The notes below the pieces were generated by a model. That model was given only the letters and a program-made list of their open reading frames with translations, was not told the origin of the DNA and made no database searches. From Phellopilus nigrolimitatus (taxonomy: Eukaryota > Basidiomycota > Agaricomycetes > Hymenochaetales > Hymenochaetaceae): DNA of 64,000 nucleotides. Shown here piece by piece: positions 59,840 through 64,000 of the stretch (its first letter is position 1; each line of letters begins with the position of its first letter). Made by a program: the position numbers and the translations under genes. The stretch is taken from positions 992,001 through 1,056,000 of the forward strand of contig JAJOHG010000004.1 of NCBI GenBank assembly GCA_021029095.1. Direction: 5' to 3'.

Positions 59840-60319
59840 CTACATCACCGCCTCTTTGTAGGCGGGGGTCCTACTACCTTCTTCACCCGCCTTCCGCTTC
59901 ATGCCAAAACCAAAAGCGACCCTTGTCCGCTCAGACGGTCCCGACATCGGCGTCCCACCACCAGATGCAGGCTCGGACACTTGCGAAAAGCTGGACTTCA
60001 TCATCGAAGGTGCCGGCGAGTCCGAGTTTCCAAGCGGTCCCGGGCTCATACTGGATGCCAGTGGACGTGAAGAAGGCAGAGCCGTGAACCCAGTCATATC
60101 GATGGCAGCCTGGCGATTTCCCTCTCGCCGAATCTTTCTTCTTGTTCTTCGCCTTTTCCGTCTTGCCCTTGGAGAGCGTTGGCGGGTCGAGAAATTCGGT
60201 TGCTTGGGGTACAGCACTGCGTGAAGAGAATTGTCAGTGACTGCGCTGCTTCCGGGTCTCCGACGAGCACGGTATAGTTCAATCGATTTCCAGAATATAT
60301 GCGCGACTACACGTGACAT
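59840..60319 (-). CDS. Putative small basic protein, unknown function
   Basis: One open frame of 159 codons from ATG 60319 ([23 protein letters not shown]). It is very basic early ([19 protein letters not shown]) and Ser/Pro/Gly-rich later, ending [18 protein letters not shown]...KEAVM. I do not recognise a family. The conserved reading of IFWK-IEL-RARR in the nearby duplicated copy supports it as coding. Its start lies head-to-head with RNase H2, 55 bp from that gene's likely ATG, so the two would share a promoter. A spliced alternative cannot be excluded. Confidence 0.5.
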   Translation of the reverse strand: MSRVVAHIFWKSIELYRARRRPGSSAVTDNSLHAVLYPKQPNFSTRQRSPRARRKRRRTRRKIRREGNRQAAIDMTGFTALPSSRPLASSMSPGPLGNSDSPAPSMMKSSFSQVSEPASGGGTPMSGPSERTRVAFGFGMKRKAGEEGSRTPAYKEAVM

Positions 60320-60374
60320 GGCGCGTCGCGACGCGTGGCTCGTCGGACAATCTTGTCTTCAGTCAGCACCAACC

Positions 60375-61672
60375 ATGGACGGCGAAAGCACCTCAGACAC
60401 GCAGACTGAGCTCGTCGAGTCGCAAGAGGCGGACATCGTCGAATCACAGGACAAAGACTGTTGTCGTCAGCGCGGAGGACGCGCGCGCCGGCAAGATCCC
60501 TTCGCTGCCCGACCCGTTTGCACCATTGACCGAGACGTACTCGTATCACTCGCCCAAACCCACGGCGCCGGGCCCGTATATGCTTGGTGTAGACGAGGCT
60601 GGCCGGGGACCTGCGCTGGGGCCCATGGTGTATGGGGTGGCGTATTGTCCGATAGCGTACAAGGAGGAACTGGAGGAACTGGGGTTTGCCGGTGAGTGAC
60701 TTATTGCTAGTGAGCTTATGCTCAAGGCGGAAGCCAAAACGCTGAGAACTGTTATTAGACTCGAAGACACTCAAACATGATAACCGAACAAGGTTGCTTG
60801 AAATTCTGAGCTCTGTCCCGGAGAATCTCGCGTGGTCCGTAAGGGTCATTAGGTGCGGACGGTTGGATATGTGGCATGTTAATATTGAAATCTCATATTG
60901 TTTCCTCGTCTAGTCCGCAAGCAATCTCAGGCGGGATGCTACGTCGTCCCCCGAACAATCTCAACAAGCAAGCGGAGGAAGCGACAGTCACACTCATCCG
61001 AGAGGTTCTCAATCAAGGGATCGAATTGTCCGAGGTAAATAAGATACTTGATATGCGAACCAGACTAACAACTTTGGACTACAGGTGTATGTCGACGCAC
61101 TCGGAAACACCACCACATATGAGAGATACCTCTCCAATCTCTTCCCCGGCATGTCGTTCACAGTGACGGCGAAGGCCGACTCCAAGTTCAAGATCGTCGG
61201 AGCGGCTAGTGTGGCTGCGAAGGTGACGCGCGACGCGTGGATAAGTGGCTGGGCATACGAGGAACATGAGTCGAGCCCTCAGTACACCTGGTCTGAGGAG
61301 CGGGGGAGCGGATATCCTTCAGGTACGAGCCAGCGTAGCAACTGTGCATGTAGTCCCTCTAACGGATGAACGCAGACCCGAAAACGCAAGCGTGGCTTCG
61401 GGACTCGATTGAACCAACCTTTGGCTTCCCGTCCCTGGCTAGATTCTCGTGGGGGACAGTGAAAGTAGCCCTCGACAAAAACGCCCATGCAGTGAAATGG
61501 TACGTATTGTTATGAGTTTGATTCTGCAGACCTTCTAACGGGTTGATTATTCTATAGGACTGATGAGGGCCAAGCTTCATTGGTGAAAGCATTTGAAAGT
61601 TCGAAGGGAAGGGATAAAGGTAGATGTACGCTAGCGAAGGAGCTCAGCATCAAAAGTGTCGGAAGCTTATAG
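60375..61672 (+). CDS. RNH201: RNase H2 catalytic subunit (RNase HII type)
   Basis: Removes ribonucleotides and RNA-DNA hybrids from DNA. Core motifs: [19 protein letters not shown] (catalytic Asp and Glu), [18 protein letters not shown] joined across the intron at about 60692, [12 protein letters not shown], then [35 protein letters not shown] (the DSxY-type and KVTRD motifs), [14 protein letters not shown] and [17 protein letters not shown]. It ends SIKSVGSL at 61672. The best ATG (60375, [13 protein letters not shown]) is in a different frame from the DEAGRG core, and no intron separates them, so a one-base indel near 60450-60475 is likely. An in-frame but odd start at 60313 is the alternative. 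Confidence 0.85.
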
Positions 61673-61862
61673 CGCATCATTTGTACTTTTGTATACATAC
61701 AATTAACTTATTCTCTCCTTGGACACATCCCTTGTAGGACTCTGGCATTGTTTCCGGGTGATTTAAATAGCGTATGATTTAATAAGTAAATTGACAGAGT
61801 GGCACAGGTAGGATACATAGACAAAGAAAGCTCACGAAGAAAAACCAAAGATTTGACCAAAC

Positions 61863-62671
61863 TCAATTCCCATACCCCTGATATCCATCACTCATCCCGC
61901 GCGTGATACGCCGTCCGTACACCTCAGGCGAGGCATTCACACCATCCATCATCCCGGGGCGCGTCGGCGTCATCGAGTCTCCATAAAACTGGCCAGAAGG
62001 TACGCCACCAGGCGTCCCAGGGAACGCCATGTTCCGTGCTGGCGTCGCGTGGCCCATCATAGGTGTACCAGCGCTGTTAGCGTATCCATACTGCTGATTC
62101 GCAAAGGCGTTGCGCTGTTGCTGTTGCTGCTGCTGCTGCTGATGTTGTTGCTGTTGTTGTTGTTGCGACGCAGGAATCTGAACGCCGCCCTCGCGCTGCC
62201 CTCCATTTGTCAACGAGCGCGAGACTTGAAGAAGTGGTGTGGGGTCGTAGTAAAGCTCCGATTCCTTCTCTACCAGGAATCTGTAGCGAGAACGCCGATT
62301 AGCTATCAGCTTATCCGCTGGCAGCGGCTATGTGGCGGACGTACTGCTGCGTGCCCACGTCCCAGAACGGGCCCCTCTGCGCACGCGCAGAGAGTAAAAG
62401 CGAGTTCCACTCAGATGCATTCTCCTATAGCCAATATATGTTCACGTCAACGTCGGTATATTAATGAGCTTGGGATGATTGCTGGAAGAATACGCACTGA
62501 CGACGGCCCAGCGGAGCTCGGTTGCTCCTGAACGGGTGGCGAAAGTTGCACAACAATACCATCCTGGCGACTGACGGCGCGTATCTCTGCAGTCAAAGAC
62601 GGCCCTAGACGCTGAGCATTCTGACGAGGAACGCGAATTTTGATGGCCTTTGCAGGCTTGCAAGGTGCCAT
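61863..62671 (-). CDS. PolyQ protein, unknown function
   Basis: From ATG 62671 (MAPCKPAKAIKIRVPRQNAQRLG) three exons join: IRAVSRQDGIVVQLSPP..., ENASEWNSLLLSARAQRGPFWDVGTQQ, and FLVEKESELYYDPTPLLQVSRS. The last exon then has a long Gln stretch broken by one His (about 62115-62165 on the plus strand) and a Gly/Met/Pro-rich tail ending GYQGYGN. The N-terminal half looks ordered and is probably what is conserved; the tail is low-complexity. I do not recognise the family. PolyQ proteins of this sort are often transcription or RNA factors, but that is only a guess. Confidence 0.6.
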
Positions 62672-62734
62672 TCGAGCAAGCAAGCGACGCGGCTGTGACT
62701 GAGTCTCAGTTGCAGGGGGCCATACAGTCTCAGG

Positions 62735-63360
62735 TCACGTGATGCGCTTCAGGGAGGCCAATAAGTCTTTTTTTTTCTCACCAGACCTTATTTAATTTGA
62801 GTGCAAGAATTATTTGCTAAGATCAGGATTTCAAATTTGGCAGGAGGAAAGGAAGAGGAGAGACGAAGCAAGAGCGGCTCGCAGCACTGGCAGCCTCATG
62901 GTCACGTGATAGACTTTTGGGAACCCTATCCTGGTAATTCACCCCAAAAATATTTTTTATAATATTTTTTGTAAACAAAAGTGCAGGATTTATTTGCTGG
63001 GCTAAGGTGTTCAAGTTTTTCTTGCGAAGGGAGAAGAGAAGGAGAAAAGAGACGGCCTGCAAGCCTAGAAATCATGGCCAGTTCTCACGGGGGAGGTGGG
63101 GCACATAGCCACCCCATGCAAAGTCACATGATCTATTTTTGGGAGCTCCCTATCCGTGTAAATGGTAGCTTCGCTCCCAATAATTTTGTGAACAGAAATG
63201 TACTATTTTTTACTGAGCACAGAGGGTATGGATGTGTAGTGAGAGGCTCAGAAAGAAGTAGAGGGAGAAAAAGAGGGGCACGCACCATAACGATCAGTTC
63301 TCACGGGGGGGCCACACAGCCACCCCGTCCAAAGTCACATGATCTGTTTTTTTGAGCCCC
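62735..63360. repeat. Diverged tandem repeat array, period about 170-220 bp
   Basis: A unit starting tcac(g/a)tgat recurs at 62735, 62902, 63124 and 63335. The last two intervals share long matches (cagttctcacggggg ... ccacc ... aaagtcacatgatct; 211 bp apart). The first two share gtgcaggatttatttgct-like blocks and purine-rich ends. Another tcacgtgat is at about 63600 inside the following MITE. It looks like a decaying satellite or nested MITE copies. No gene. Confidence 0.65.
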
Positions 63361-63369
63361 TACAGTATA

Positions 63370-63810
63370 CAGGTGGGTGTAGGAAGTCTACGGCCCCCCT
63401 AAATAAGGAAGGTGGTTCCCGTCCGCGTCGCACACAGTGACACACTCATCCGCATCCTCCATTGTCATTCACCATTGCCTACGGCACACTGCCAGCTCGA
63501 ATCACCCAAAAATGCATTGTATCTTATGCAGTCTTTGCGGCGGGGCCTTTATCAGACCTGAAACCGAGCTTGGAAATGTGGTCAGGGCTACAGCCTGCAT
63601 CACGTGATAGCAGTGGAATGCGAACGGTACAACCTCGAATTGACCGCGTATACATTGTATTCTCATCATACATGTATAAAAAAGGTTTTTTTCAGTTAGA
63701 CATCCTGTTTAGTCTTTTCTTAGGTGAATGCGACGATGTGGACACTCGGGCGGCACGGCGGGAGCCACCTTTCTTATTTAGGGGGGCCGTAGACTTTCTA
63801 CACCCACCTG
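63370..63810. mobile_element. TA-flanked MITE, Tc1/mariner (Pogo/Fot1)-like
   Basis: About 441 bp with terminal inverted repeats of about 50 bp: CAGGTGGGTGTAG(G/A)AAGTCTACGG... at 63370 and its reverse complement ending CACCTG at 63810, identical except for a few bases by eye. Both ends are bordered by TA (63368-63369, 63811-63812), the target duplication of Tc1/mariner transposons. It has no transposase. The interior reads MHCILCSLCGGAF in plus frame, a piece resembling a host gene, perhaps captured or coincidental. Confidence 0.75.
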
Positions 63811-64000
63811 TAGTACGCCTCCTTTAGACACCCAATCGTATTTTTGCCCGTTTCACCGTACAAAGTTACTTTTTGTCAATTAAAATTTATAGAATGACTG
63901 CTATATGCTGAGAGTACTATATGAAAATATAAGGAGATTCTGCGTTCAGGAAAAAATGAAAACAAATGATAAACGAAAACAAGAATTTTGTCACAGATAC
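63811..64000. other. AT-rich right edge
   Basis: 190 bp, AT-rich. No coding sequence or repeat was recognised. Confidence 0.4.

Overview
This window comes from a filamentous basidiomycete, most likely an Agaricomycete. The grounds are dense genes split by many 50-60 nt introns, near-neutral base composition, and protein families typical of mushroom-forming fungi (an alpha-type kinase with an N-terminal Cys-rich module, a large F-box protein, a Ser/Thr-rich GPI-anchored wall protein, SelO, SUR2, a Rom2-type Rho GEF, a Pbp1/ataxin-2 homologue). I see no bacterial operon, CRISPR array or rRNA. Species identity cannot be read from the sequence alone. All names rest on recognised motifs, not on database searches.

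Layout. 1-1121: the 5' end of a Ty1/copia retrotransposon on the minus strand (LTR, primer-binding site, start of gag) abutting a terminal-inverted-repeat element. 1487-7236: alpha-kinase (-) and CoA-transferase/alpha-methylacyl-CoA racemase (-). 7237-13839: SelO (+) and a BUB1/MADBUB spindle-checkpoint kinase (+). 14399-18261: ataxin-2/Pbp1 homologue (-). 18262-21060: a 2.8 kb gene-poor stretch. 21061-24102: aquaporin-like channel (+) and a small membrane protein (+). 24522-37102: Gln/Gly-rich protein (-), F-box protein (-), sphinganine C4-hydroxylase (+), mitochondrial Fmp32/CCDC90-like protein (-), a nuclear-looking low-complexity protein (-) and a long coiled-coil protein (-). 37961-43274: intracellular GH13 amylase (+) facing a sugar porter (-), both with apparent frame breaks. 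44521-46966: GPI-anchored wall protein (-) and TDP2-like phosphodiesterase (-). 47497-62671: Rho GEF (+), NYN/LOTUS-like protein (-), Sqt1/AAMP WD40 protein (-), protein disulfide isomerase (+), GNAT acetyltransferase (-), a small basic ORF (-), RNase H2 catalytic subunit (+) and a polyQ protein (-). 62735-63810: diverged tandem repeats and a TA-flanked MITE.

Most genes are unlinked housekeeping functions. Possible working pairs are the GH13 amylase with the neighbouring sugar porter (alpha-glucan turnover and sugar uptake), and the Rho GEF with the wall protein (cell-wall integrity), but both are inferences. The most notable sequence-level points are an ABBA-KEN-ABBA-like cassette in the checkpoint kinase, three GC-AG introns that share the donor GCGAGT, very small exons (candidates of 2, 4, 13, 14 and 15 nt), a copia element with a half-tRNA-iMet type primer site, and several one-base frame breaks, some in homopolymers, that may be assembly indels rather than biology.
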